From assembly GCA_900111695.1 (NCBI GenBank), contig FOHD01000014.1, positions 1-35,697 of the forward strand: a stretch of 35,697 nucleotides of DNA, read 5' to 3'. The stretch is from Olsenella sp. KH3B4 (GTDB taxonomy: Bacteria; Actinomycetota; Coriobacteriia; Coriobacteriales; Atopobiaceae). This document shows positions 1 through 7,458 of the stretch, piece by piece. The position numbers and the translations under genes were made by a program. The notes beneath the pieces are model-generated. The model was not told the origin of the DNA. It made no database searches and saw only the letters and a program-made list of their open reading frames with translations. Numbering within the stretch: the first letter of the stretch is position 1; each line of letters opens with the position of its first letter.

Positions 1-2
1 GG

Positions 3-236
3 TTTCTCCCGCTCGACGCGGACGGGGCGAGGCTGCTCTTCCAGGTCTTCGCCGACGCATACGAGAGGCAGTCGGTGGTAATCACCACGAACCTGGAGTT
101 CAGCAGGTGGGGGTCGGTGTTCGGGGACGACCAGATGGCCGCCGCCGTGATCGACCGCATCGTCCACCACGGGAGGCTCATCCAGTTCCGCGGCGAGTCC
201 TACCGCGTCCGCCATGCCCTCATGCAGGAGAGCTAG
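3..236 (+). CDS. istB: IstB-like ATP-binding protein of an IS21-family element, 3' end only
   Basis: The last 77 codons of an IstB-type AAA+ helper are read in frame 3 from the window edge to the TAG at 234-236. Visible IstB landmarks are the sensor-like stretch SVVITTNLEFSRWGSVFGDD followed by a short C-terminal domain with AAVIDRIVHHGRLIQFRGES, which matches the usual end of IstB, including the terminal segment before the stop. IstB works with the IstA transposase to select targets and regulate transposition of IS21-family elements. The Walker A part and IstA would lie to the left of the window. A short repeated motif follows the stop, as is common at IS21 ends. Whether the element is intact cannot be told from here. 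Family assignment is firm. Confidence 0.87.
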   Translation, partial: FLPLDADGARLLFQVFADAYERQSVVITTNLEFSRWGSVFGDDQMAAAVIDRIVHHGRLIQFRGESYRVRHALMQES

Positions 237-637
237 CCGCTCAAAAAGCGTGCGCGCCTCCGATGCTCAGGCTGCTCAATATCCGATGCTCTTTTTGCTC
301 AAATTCTCTTGACGAAACACACCGGCCTATGCCAGACCTAGTGCATCCCCCTGCTGGCCCTTGTCCCCGCCCGCGCGTGCCGCCCGTGTGTGGTTTACTT
401 GTCAGCGTCTGGTGTCGTCGCGCTCTCGCCCGGGCCGTCCGACGAGCTTCGGTCTCGTCTCGACCTCATCCGGCGGGACGAGCGCGAGGCCGAGGCCCTC
501 GAGGAGCGAGCCTGGCAGCGCCACCCTCGCGAGGGCCATAGGCGAGGCGTCGCCGATGACCCTCCTCAGGCTCGAGTTCACGCTGGAGCAGACGCCGGTG
601 AGGATCCACGTGTGTTTGATAGCGTCTTATTTGCGGG
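237..637. other. Gap between two insertion sequences, no convincing gene
   Basis: This 400-bp stretch holds the presumed end of the IS21-type element (to about 320) and then GC-rich sequence up to the IS3-type inverted repeat. The best protein-like signal is a start-less open frame on the - strand from about 626 down to the stop at 402-404, including VCSSVNSSLRRVIGDASP and GLGLALVPPDEVETRP. It is not recognised. It could be the tail of a gene destroyed by insertion of the two elements, or a chance frame in GC-rich DNA. Other open frames here are weaker. Confidence 0.3.
260..291. repeat. Direct repeat CCGATGCTC, probable IS21 right-end repeats
   Basis: CCGATGCTC occurs at 260-268 and again at 283-291, and GCTCAAA-type motifs lie on either side (about 239-245 and 297-303). 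IS21-family elements carry multiple short repeats inside their ends, so this is probably the right end of the element whose istB ends at 236. The exact terminus was not resolved; the run of related sequence stops near 320. Confidence 0.45.
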
Positions 638-667
638 GTTGGGACTGCGGTGGGAATCCTGGACCAA
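638..667. repeat. IS3-type terminal inverted repeat (orfB side)
   Basis: It begins GTTGGGACTGCGGTGG and ends ATCCTGGACCAA. It matches the reverse complement of 2287-2316 with two adjacent mismatches at positions 17-18 (GA here, TG in the partner). Confidence 0.88.
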
Positions 668-674
668 AACCATC

Positions 675-1616
675 CTATGCTGCTAGGCCCAAATCCCTGC
701 GATACCGCATGGGGCTCTTGTAATCCAGGACGCTCTTGATCCTGACGTCCCTGTACCACCTCAGGTACGCGTCGAGCATGCCCATGAACTCCTCGACCGT
801 GACCCCGGACCAGTCGCGGCCGTGGAAGAACTCCATCTTCAACCTTCCGAAGAAGCCCTCGCACCTCGCGCTGTCGGGGCCGCATCCCTTCCCCGGCATC
901 GACCTGGCCAGGCCATTCTCCTTGCAGATCTTTATCCATCCAGGCCAGCGGCAATGGCAGCCGCGGTCCGAGCGGATCTTGGGATGGCCGCCCCCGCCGA
1001 GCCGCTTGCACGTGCCGGGCGGCGACGGGTTGGCCATCCCGGCGTCGGGCGACGTGGAGATCGGCCAGCTCGGCGGCATGCCGCCGGAGCAGTCCACGAT
1101 GGGCGAGAGGCACGCCCTGCCGGCGGGGATGCGGAACCCGGCCGCGTCGGTGACCCACGGCCCGCTGGGCTCGTCGGCATGGAAGCGGTGCTTGCCCCGC
1201 TCGTCGCGCAGCAGGTTCTCGGGCGCCTCGGAGATCTCGCCCCCGTAGGGGCTGTGGCGGCGCTTCCTCCTGGTGGCGCGGGCGACCAGGCGCCGCTGCG
1301 CCATGATGCCGCGCACGGCCCGCTCGCCGATCGCCGCGCCGTCCCCCCCCGCATCGGCGCTGGCCTGGGCGTACACGCGCCTGCAGCCGTAGGTTCCGCC
1401 GCTGGCCCCGGACGCCTCGATGACCGCCTTCCTGGCTGCGGCGCGCTCCTCGGCCTCACCCTTGGCCCGGGCCTTCCTGGCGCATTCGCAGCTGCTCTTG
1501 GCCATGCCCACCACGGGCAGGGCCTCGCAGAGCCTGCATTCAGCCCCCGGCGCCTCCGCCATCGCCGCCTTCTCCTCGCTCGTCAGCAGGCCCGGTTCGG
1601 CGCCCGGGTCTTTTTT
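675..1616 (-). CDS. IS3-family transposase OrfB, DDE catalytic domain (made by -1 frameshift)
   Basis: This is the catalytic half of the transposase. It shows an rve/DDE integrase core: first aspartate in WVTDAAGF, second in SDRGCH, and glutamate in SARCEGFFGRLKMEFFHGRD. There are 35 residues between the second Asp and the Glu, the D(35)E spacing of the family. An HTH_21-like segment (GASGGTYGCRRVYAQASADA) precedes the core. The frame stays open up to 1733 but has no ribosome site there, and its natural entry is the A AAA AAG site at 1610-1616 inside orfA, giving an OrfAB fusion. An internal ATG at 1560-1562 is an alternative start. No internal stop was seen. The first upper-case difference from relatives is RSDRGCHCRWPG, where histidine and tyrosine are more usual. 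Confidence 0.88.
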   Translation of the reverse strand, partial: KKDPGAEPGLLTSEEKAAMAEAPGAECRLCEALPVVGMAKSSCECARKARAKGEAEERAAARKAVIEASGASGGTYGCRRVYAQASADAGGDGAAIGERAVRGIMAQRRLVARATRRKRRHSPYGGEISEAPENLLRDERGKHRFHADEPSGPWVTDAAGFRIPAGRACLSPIVDCSGGMPPSWPISTSPDAGMANPSPPGTCKRLGGGGHPKIRSDRGCHCRWPGWIKICKENGLARSMPGKGCGPDSARCEGFFGRLKMEFFHGRDWSGVTVEEFMGMLDAYLRWYRDVRIKSVLDYKSPMRYRRDLGLAA

Positions 1617-2263
1617 GCTGTCTCGAGGGTCGCCTGGCGCACGTCGAGCTCGAGCTGCACCTTCCCGAGCCGCGTCTTCGCCCCTCGCAGCATGTCCCGC
1701 AGCGCCTCGGCGTCGTCTGGCAGGCCGTCGCATCCCCTGCTCGCGGGAGCGCCCTTCCCTTCGGCGTCCCCGGCATCGTCGCCCATCGTCTCCCTTCGCC
1801 AGGCGTAGGGCGCCGTCCGCGACACGCCGTGCCTCTCGGCGACCTCCGCGGCGGGCCCCGTCCTCGCCTCCAGCTCGGCGATGACCTGCACCTTCCTCTC
1901 GACGGAGACGGGTTCTCGCCTTGGGTTGGGGCCCCTGTGCTTGCGCTGGCCGGGGGCGAGCCCGCCGGTCCGACCGCAGAGGCGCTCCCTGCTGGCGGGA
2001 TGGCCCGTCCTGCGCATGGTCCTGGCGAGGCCCTTCCCGTGCGCGGGGCAGTGGTCCACGGCAGCCTGCCTCATCCCCAGGGCGAGCTTGGGCTCCCGCT
2101 GCCGCTTCGGGGGCCTGACCTCCCCATGCTCCAGACAGTCCTTATGCCAGGCCCTGAGCGAATGCCTCGTCGGGCAGCCGGGCTCGGCAACGGTGTCCGC
2201 CGCGCCCAGGTCGAACTTGATGCAGGTCTCGACTGCCAGCTTGCGCTGCTCTGTGCCGTGCAT
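1583..2263 (-). CDS. IS3-family transposase OrfA, helix-turn-helix protein
   Basis: A 226-residue basic protein reads inward from the right inverted repeat. Residues about 10-55 form a first helix-turn-helix (KLAVETCIKFDLGAADTVAE then TRHSLRAWHKDCLEHG). A second similar unit lies at about 120-155 (VQVIAELEARTGPAAEVAER then TAPYAWRRE). A charged segment that could be a coiled coil follows (about 175-215), as in IS3-family OrfA. OrfA binds the element's ends and acts with OrfB as a fused OrfAB transposase. Its last codons, after GCA AAA AAG, are bypassed when the ribosome slips. OrfA here is longer than the ~100-170 residues common in the family because it carries the duplicated DNA-binding unit. 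Confidence 0.82.
   Translation of the reverse strand: MHGTEQRKLAVETCIKFDLGAADTVAEPGCPTRHSLRAWHKDCLEHGEVRPPKRQREPKLALGMRQAAVDHCPAHGKGLARTMRRTGHPASRERLCGRTGGLAPGQRKHRGPNPRREPVSVERKVQVIAELEARTGPAAEVAERHGVSRTAPYAWRRETMGDDAGDAEGKGAPASRGCDGLPDDAEALRDMLRGAKTRLGKVQLELDVRQATLETAKKTRAPNRAC
1610..1616 (-). other. Programmed -1 frameshift site A AAA AAG
   Basis: On the - strand orfA reads GCA AAA AAG ACC. The heptamer A AAA AAG has the X XXY YYZ register in the orfA frame. Slipping back one base gives KKDPGAEPG, which runs straight into the orfB frame. The stem-loop usually needed downstream was not folded by hand. Confidence 0.82.
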
Positions 2264-2286
2264 GCGGTCCTCCGTGCAACCTTTTC

Positions 2287-2316
2287 TTGGTCCAGGATCA
2301 CCACCGCAGTCCCAAC
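2287..2316. repeat. IS3-type terminal inverted repeat (orfA side)
   Basis: Reverse-complement partner of 638-667 (28 of 30 identical), lying just upstream of the orfA start at 2263. Confidence 0.88.
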
Positions 2317-2646
2317 TGTCGACTTTTACTTGACTGAATACATTTGGTCGCTGAATTCGGAGCCATGACGACGGAAACCAAAGGAAATCTCTCTTGTAGC
2401 ACGTACTTCATCGCTACTTTACTTTCGGCCATTGCCATGAAAGGGACTCGCAATCGAACGAGCTTAAAACTATAAAGCAAGCAACGGGAAAGCTGTTCCG
2501 AGTTATCAGCATTTATGCAGGTAGATTAACTGGTATTACCGCTCACGGAGCAAAGCTGACTCGTCGCGGTGCAAACACCATTCCGGTTCGAAGGCGTCGA
2601 TAGAATTTTTAACTGGATATGACAACATGATGTTAGGGGGTCGTCG
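2317..2646 (+). promoter_or_regulatory. 330-bp regulatory gap before the GntR-family gene
   Basis: No gene is supported here; the short open frames lack ribosome sites and protein-like composition. The region is more AT-rich than its surroundings. Possible signals are a -10-like TAGAAT at 2601-2606 without a good -35, a TTGACT at 2330-2335 without a good -10, and the small palindrome GGTATTACC at 2532-2540 inside AACTGGTATTACCGCT. The palindrome resembles the two-fold operators of HutC-type GntR regulators, so autoregulation at that site is possible but unproven. AGGGGG at about 2635-2640 is the ribosome site of the following gene. Confidence 0.35.
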
Positions 2647-3450
2647 GTGACACAGTCTATTGAATTGCCACTTGATATGCGCCTACGGGCAGCTGACCAG
2701 TCCATGGCCCCCAAGTACTACATCGTTAAGCGCGCAATTATCAGGAAAATTGAGAAAGAGGAGTACAAGGAAAACGAGCTGATTCCTTCCGAGCGTGAGC
2801 TGACGGAGATGTTTGGAGTCAGCAGGATAACGGTACGGCGAGCAGTTGATGAGCTTGTAGGTGAGAACTACCTCTACAGAATCCAAGGCAAGGGAACATA
2901 CGTCAAGTCGGATAAGATTCAGCAGAACCTGATTTCGATAACCAGCTGCACTCAGGATGTCATTAACCTCGGAATGACCCCGAGAAGGCACGTAATATCC
3001 GCATCGACTGAAATTGCCGATCAGCGGCGTCGACGCCTCCTGGAGCTTGGCGACAACGAGCGAGTGTTTAGGCTCGAGCGAATCTACTTTGCAGATGACG
3101 ATCCCTTAAACCACACGATTACGTATCTTCCGTACAAGCTATTTCCAGGGATCGATACCCACGACTTCTCGTGCGAGTCTCTCTACTCCGTGCTCGCTTC
3201 CCAGTACGGCTGCCAGATTACTACAGCGACAAGAACGATAGAGGCGATTCTGGCAGAGGGAGAGATTGCGCGCTACCTAGAAGTGAGCACTGGAACCCCG
3301 ATTCTACACTTCGAGTGCGTCACCAGAGGAAAGATTCATGGCCGGGAATGCCCCATCGAATACTTTAAATGCTGCTATAGAAGTGACAAATTCAAGTTCT
3401 ATATCAACCAGGTAATGGATGGAGGAGAAGGGGATAGGAGGAGTCTGTAA
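2647..3450 (+). CDS. GntR-family (HutC subfamily) transcriptional regulator
   Basis: A 267-residue repressor-type protein. Residues about 22-90 are a GntR winged helix-turn-helix: the recognition part reads IPSERELTEMFGVSRITVRR and the wing ends RIQGKGTYV. Residues about 110-255 form a UTRA ligand-binding domain, with ERVFRLERIYFADDDPL and the terminal FKCCYRSDKFKF typical of the HutC branch. UTRA domains sense small molecules, often the substrate or a phosphorylated intermediate of the neighbouring pathway. The GTG start is supported by AGGGGG six bases upstream. The gene lies 64 bp before the substrate-binding lipoprotein of a nucleoside importer, so it probably controls this operon in response to a nucleoside-derived compound. 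The ligand is not known. Confidence 0.9.
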   Translation: MTQSIELPLDMRLRAADQSMAPKYYIVKRAIIRKIEKEEYKENELIPSERELTEMFGVSRITVRRAVDELVGENYLYRIQGKGTYVKSDKIQQNLISITSCTQDVINLGMTPRRHVISASTEIADQRRRRLLELGDNERVFRLERIYFADDDPLNHTITYLPYKLFPGIDTHDFSCESLYSVLASQYGCQITTATRTIEAILAEGEIARYLEVSTGTPILHFECVTRGKIHGRECPIEYFKCCYRSDKFKFYINQVMDGGEGDRRSL

Positions 3451-3514
3451 CGAGTTGAAGGTTGTTCGTAGGGGGTTCAGCAAGTTGTAGTTGCACGAGG
3501 AAGAGGAGAAGGCC

Positions 3515-4732
3515 ATGCAAGACTTCATGAACAAGAAGATGTCGCGTCGTTCGTTCTTCGGTACCTCAGCTGCGGTGGCTACCATTTTGGGCCTTGCCGC
3601 CTGTGGTAACTCGAGCACTTCGGATTCGGGCTCCAGCAGCTCTGGTGACGAAAATAAGAAGAAGCGCATTGCGGTCCTTTGCGACGACGCTGGCAAGAAC
3701 GACAACGGATACAACCAAGCGGCCGTTGAGGGTGCCCAGAAGGTTGGCGAGGACAAGGGCTGGGAAGTCAAGATTGTCGAGCCAACGAATGGTGTCCCCG
3801 ATGCCCTCGAGTCGCTCGGTGAGGATGGCTACGACATCGTCTTCAACATGGCGTATGATTTCGAGGCGTTGATTAACGGTGTCGGCGGTGCCGAGCCGCT
3901 CGCGAGCCAGTATCCTGACACCGAATGGGTCATCTTCAATGACAACCCGAACAAGAACGATGACGGCTCGGTGAAGCACAAGAACGTCATCGCAGTCCTC
4001 TACGACCTCAACGAGTCCTCCTTCCTAGCTGGCGCGCTCTCCGTTCTCGTGAACGAGAACGCCGAGACCCTGTTCAAGGGTGGAGATTACAGTTTTACCA
4101 ATCCCAGCACGGCTCGTGCCTGCGGGTTTATTGGTGGCACCAACTCCGCCGGCATCGTAGTCTTCTCCTATGGCTACATCACGGGAATCAACTACGAGGC
4201 GGAGAAGCTCGGCGTTACGTACGACTACTACGCCAAGTATGACGCTGGCTTCACTGACTCTGCCGGTGGCGCCACCGTTGCTGGAACATACTACGGCAAC
4301 GGGGCAAACGTTGTGTTTGGCTGCGCCGGCAGCGTAGGCGACGGTATCACCTCCAAGGCCAAGGAGGTTGGCAAGCTGGCAATCCAGGTTGATGGCAACA
4401 AGGATGACCAGCAGCCCGGCTACGTCCTAACTTCCGTGCTCAAGAATACGAACGTTCCTGTCCAGACCATCTGCGACGCTCTCGATGACGGATCGATTTC
4501 CTCCATGGATAACCTGCAGGATTACTCGCTGTCTTCCGGCGCAACGGGACTCACCGATTGCACAGAGATCCAGAAGGCAATCACCACTGACGAAGGCAAG
4601 GCAAAGTGGGAAGAGATTTGGGCAGAGATTGAGGACCTGAAGGGAAAGGTTGGCAGCGAGATAAAGGTTGTCAACGCGCAGAACGGCGAAACCTTTGATC
4701 CTTCTACGTGCCCGAACGTGAACATCAAGTAG
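3515..4732 (+). CDS. BMP/PnrA-family nucleoside-binding lipoprotein of an ABC importer
   Basis: A 405-residue substrate-binding protein. Its N-terminus has a twin-arginine-like motif (SRRSFFG, residues 10-16), a hydrophobic stretch and the lipobox LAAC with lipidated Cys30. A Ser/Gly-rich linker then leads to the periplasmic-binding fold that starts KKRIAVLCDDAGKNDNGYNQ. Bmp/PnrA-like family features are the DAGKNDNGYNQ loop, DGYDIVFNMAYDF, and GCAGSVGDGITSKAKEVGK with IQVDGNKDDQQPGYVLTSVLK. Characterised relatives (PnrA, RnsB, BmpA) bind purine or other nucleosides. The ATG at 3515 follows the ribosome site GAGGAGAAGG; a TTG at 3491 in the same frame is unlikely. It is the first gene of the transport set and is separated from the ATPase by a hairpin, which may keep its level higher than that of the permeases. 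Confidence 0.9.
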   Translation: MQDFMNKKMSRRSFFGTSAAVATILGLAACGNSSTSDSGSSSSGDENKKKRIAVLCDDAGKNDNGYNQAAVEGAQKVGEDKGWEVKIVEPTNGVPDALESLGEDGYDIVFNMAYDFEALINGVGGAEPLASQYPDTEWVIFNDNPNKNDDGSVKHKNVIAVLYDLNESSFLAGALSVLVNENAETLFKGGDYSFTNPSTARACGFIGGTNSAGIVVFSYGYITGINYEAEKLGVTYDYYAKYDAGFTDSAGGATVAGTYYGNGANVVFGCAGSVGDGITSKAKEVGKLAIQVDGNKDDQQPGYVLTSVLKNTNVPVQTICDALDDGSISSMDNLQDYSLSSGATGLTDCTEIQKAITTDEGKAKWEEIWAEIEDLKGKVGSEIKVVNAQNGETFDPSTCPNVNIK

Positions 4733-4740
4733 AGGCGCGC

Positions 4741-4776
4741 TGTGGGGCGGCACTCCAACTCGGCGTCCGCCCCACA
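4741..4776 (+). terminator. Intercistronic hairpin after the lipoprotein gene
   Basis: A perfect 10-bp stem (TGTGGGGCGG with CCGCCCCACA) encloses a 16-nt loop. No run of T follows, so it is more likely a 3'-end stabiliser or partial attenuator that gives more lipoprotein than ABC-core mRNA than a full terminator. Confidence 0.55.
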
Positions 4777-4803
4777 CGCTATTCCTAGATTGGTGGTGCG
4801 CTC

Positions 4804-6348
4804 GTGGGAAACGTTATCGAGACAGTTGGCCTGACAAAGATGTTCGGAGACTTTGTCGCCAATGACCACATCGACCTTGCCGTAAAGGAAAATGAAATCA
4901 AGTGTATCGTGGGGGAAAATGGCGCGGGTAAGTCCACCCTCATGAATATGCTCTACGGCATGCTGCAGCCTACCAGCGGAAAGATATTGCTCCGGGGCAA
5001 GGAGACGCACTTCAAGTCACCGGCGGATGCCATCTCCCATGGGCTTGGGATGGTCCACCAGCACTTCAAGCTCGTGCCAAGCCTATCGGTCTACGAGAAC
5101 GTGTTGCTGGGCACAGAGATCCTGCGGAAGGGGACCTGCCTCATTGACACGCAGGAGGAAATCAGGGTCGTCTCAGATCTCATAGCGAAGTACAAATTCG
5201 ACCTTGATGCCTGTGCAAAGGTCGAAGATATCTCGGTTGGCTCTAGACAGTGCGTCGAGATTCTCAAGATGCTCTACAGAAACGTGGATGTGCTCATCAT
5301 GGATGAACCCACTGCCGTGCTGACGCCCCAGGAGGTGGATAAGCTCTTCGATAACCTTCGAGAGTTGCAAAGACAGGGCAAGACAATAATCGTCATCACC
5401 CACAAGCTACGTGAGGTCATGGAGCTCTCCGATTCGGTCACCGTCATCAAGCACGGTAAGGTAGTTGGCTCCATAGCAACCAAGGACACCTCGCAGGAGC
5501 AGCTCGCCCAGATGATGGTCGGCCGTGAGGTGGTACTCACTGTTCATAATGACGTGACAACATCACCATCGCAGAACGTCTGCTTTTCGGTAAAGGGCCT
5601 CTCTACTATTAACGAGTACGGTAAAGAGGTGCTCCATGACGTATCTTTCGAAGTGCATGAAGGAGAAGTACTCGGAATTGCAGGCGTTGAGGGCAACGGT
5701 CAGACGGAACTCGTAAAAGTACTAACGGGTCTTATGACCACTACTTCAGGCAGTGTCACGCTCGATGGCAGAGACATTACGAACCAGTGGCCTGATTCGC
5801 TTCGCTCTGAGGGAATAGCGATTATTCCGGAAGACCGCTTCGAGGATGGGCTCTGCTCAGCAATGAGCGTTGCCGATAATTGTATCGCTGGCCATCACGG
5901 TGACCCCGCCGTGTGCGGACATGGCTTCCTAAACCGCAAGGCTATATTGGCGAGAAGGGATGCCCTGCTTGCAAAATATGACATTCGCGTTGGCGATGTC
6001 GATGGGCCGGTTGGCGCTCTATCCGGAGGCAATGCACAGAAAGTAATCATTGCACGAGAGCTTGAGTCTTCTCCTAAGTTTCTTATCGCATGCCAGCCGA
6101 CCAGGGGCGTTGACATTGGGGCTACCGAGTCTATTCACGAGGAAATACTTCGCTTTCGCAACAATGGCAATTCGGTCCTTCTCATTTCAAGCGAACTGAC
6201 GGAGATTCTTGGCCTCTCAGACCGGATCATCGTCATGTGTAAGGGGCAGATCACTGGCGAGGTTTCCCCTAGGGATACGACGAGCACGGAGCTCGGCCTG
6301 CTCATGGCGGGCATTAAGCAGAGGGAAGGCGGGAAAGTTGAAGGCTAG
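4804..6348 (+). CDS. Nucleoside ABC transporter ATPase, two fused nucleotide-binding domains
   Basis: A 514-residue duplicated ATPase of the ribose/nucleoside importer type (NupA/RnsA-like). Domain 1 has Walker A GENGAGKST at residues 38-46, a Q-loop region HGLGMVHQHF, the degenerate signature DISVGSRQCVEIL and Walker B VLIMDEPTAVLTPQE. Domain 2 has the family's altered Walker A (GVEGNGQTELVKVLTG), a clear signature LSGGNAQKVIIAREL and a Walker B region LIACQPTRGVDIGATE. A degenerate second site is normal for this family. Such ATPases power BMP-dependent nucleoside import at the inner face of the membrane. The GTG start has only a weak purine-rich site upstream. The stop overlaps the first permease, which indicates coupled translation. 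Confidence 0.93.
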   Translation: MGNVIETVGLTKMFGDFVANDHIDLAVKENEIKCIVGENGAGKSTLMNMLYGMLQPTSGKILLRGKETHFKSPADAISHGLGMVHQHFKLVPSLSVYENVLLGTEILRKGTCLIDTQEEIRVVSDLIAKYKFDLDACAKVEDISVGSRQCVEILKMLYRNVDVLIMDEPTAVLTPQEVDKLFDNLRELQRQGKTIIVITHKLREVMELSDSVTVIKHGKVVGSIATKDTSQEQLAQMMVGREVVLTVHNDVTTSPSQNVCFSVKGLSTINEYGKEVLHDVSFEVHEGEVLGIAGVEGNGQTELVKVLTGLMTTTSGSVTLDGRDITNQWPDSLRSEGIAIIPEDRFEDGLCSAMSVADNCIAGHHGDPAVCGHGFLNRKAILARRDALLAKYDIRVGDVDGPVGALSGGNAQKVIIARELESSPKFLIACQPTRGVDIGATESIHEEILRFRNNGNSVLLISSELTEILGLSDRIIVMCKGQITGEVSPRDTTSTELGLLMAGIKQREGGKVEG

Positions 6349-7456
6349 AACTGTAGGTATACGCATACTCAACTCGCTCATCCCCGTCCTTCTGGCGTTT
6401 GTCGTGGGCGGTATCGTAATTGTATCCATTGGGGAAAACCCTGCCGAGACATACTGGATTCTCATTAGCAAGTCCCTTCTAACCCCAAAGGGTTTCCTGA
6501 CGACCCTGCATTATGCTGCGCCGCTTATCCTTACGGGTCTAGCAATAGCCGTGAACTTCAAAGCGGGCATCTACAACATGGGCGTTGAGGGCTCCGTGCT
6601 CCTGGGTGGCTTCTTCGCCGGTATTGTTGGAGCATATCTCCCCGCGACACTCGACCCTACCGTGCTCAAGTTCGCGTGCCTTCTCGTTGGCATAGCTTGC
6701 GGCATGCTCTACGTGGTAGTGCCCGCCCTGCTCAAGGCCTACTTCCATGTTGACGAGATGGTTGTAACCCTCATGCTCAACTATGCTCTGGCGAAAGTTC
6801 TCGAGTTTCTCTCCACGGGGGTATTCCGCGACCAAGGCGCAGGATATGTCTGCACGCCCACCATCAATGATGGCGCAATGTTCCAGCGTATTACCAGTGC
6901 GAAGCTCACGCCGTTCTTCTTTATTTCACTTGCGGCTTTTGTTGTTATGTTCTTTGTCATGAATCGCTCGAAGCTCGGCTTTGAAATAACTGCAATGGGA
7001 AAGAACGTCGAGTTTGCTGACGCTATGGGAATGAGGGTTCGCCGCAAGATCATCGTGCTCATGCTTATTTCCGGCGCTCTTGCCGGGCTCGCGGGAGCCG
7101 GATACATGCTGTCTGACCAGTATCACTACACCCTTTCGTTCTCTGGCGACCCCGGCCTCGGGTGGGACGGCATGCTCATCGCCTTGCTGGGTAATCACTC
7201 TCCCGTTGGAATCCTTATCGCCGCTATTTTCTATGCTGCCCTCAAGACCGGTGCAGACAACATCAACCTCTACTCATCTGTTCCCAAGGAGATTGTCACG
7301 GTAATCCAGGGCCTCATCATCCTTTTCCTTGCCGTGAAGCTTCTTGATGAGCGCTTTGGGCTCAGGGACCGTGCGCGGAGACATATCTCGCGTAGGCGCT
7401 CGGGAATTCAGGCGTCTGCCGATGTGGCTTCTAACGATAGCGCTGAGGAGGCATAG
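6338..7456 (+). CDS. Nucleoside ABC transporter permease 1 (BPD_transp_2 family)
   Basis: A 372-residue polytopic membrane protein, counted from the TTG at 6338. That start lies inside the ATPase gene (11-bp overlap), follows the purine-rich AGGGAAGGCGGGAAAG and gives a sensible N-terminus before the first membrane span (LNSLIPVLLAFVVGGIVIVS). An open frame runs further upstream but overlaps the ATPase heavily. About ten hydrophobic spans are visible. Family landmarks are GLAIAVNFKAGIYNMGVEG and GFEITAMGKNVEFADAMGM, the latter the cytoplasmic coupling loop. It pairs with the next gene to form the channel of the BMP-type nucleoside importer (YufP/NupB-like). The C-terminal tail is basic and then acidic, with no recognised domain. 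Confidence 0.88.
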   Translation: MKARTVGIRILNSLIPVLLAFVVGGIVIVSIGENPAETYWILISKSLLTPKGFLTTLHYAAPLILTGLAIAVNFKAGIYNMGVEGSVLLGGFFAGIVGAYLPATLDPTVLKFACLLVGIACGMLYVVVPALLKAYFHVDEMVVTLMLNYALAKVLEFLSTGVFRDQGAGYVCTPTINDGAMFQRITSAKLTPFFFISLAAFVVMFFVMNRSKLGFEITAMGKNVEFADAMGMRVRRKIIVLMLISGALAGLAGAGYMLSDQYHYTLSFSGDPGLGWDGMLIALLGNHSPVGILIAAIFYAALKTGADNINLYSSVPKEIVTVIQGLIILFLAVKLLDERFGLRDRARRHISRRRSGIQASADVASNDSAEEA

Positions 7457-7458
7457 AG

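Larger units (their letters stand above)
638..2316 (-). mobile_element. IS3-family insertion sequence, 1679 bp
   Basis: The element is bounded by 30-bp terminal inverted repeats (638-667 and 2287-2316) that agree at 28 of 30 positions and begin GTTGGGACTGCGGTGG. Inside are two overlapping - strand frames, orfA and orfB, joined by a programmed-frameshift motif. This is the standard organisation of the IS3 family (IS150-like branch, judged from the SDRGCH and EGFFGRLK motifs of OrfB). No target-site duplication was found: the flanks directly outside the repeats do not match. That suggests either a later rearrangement or insertion next to other mobile DNA. Both frames appear uninterrupted, so the element may still be active. 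Confidence 0.9.

Noticed and set aside
402..626. Protein-like open frame on the - strand between the two insertion sequences
   Set aside because: No start, no recognisable family and GC-rich composition that produces long chance frames.
2532..2540. Firm GntR operator call at GGTATTACC
   Set aside because: A 9-bp palindrome is common by chance and no second copy was found near the operon start; kept only as a possibility.
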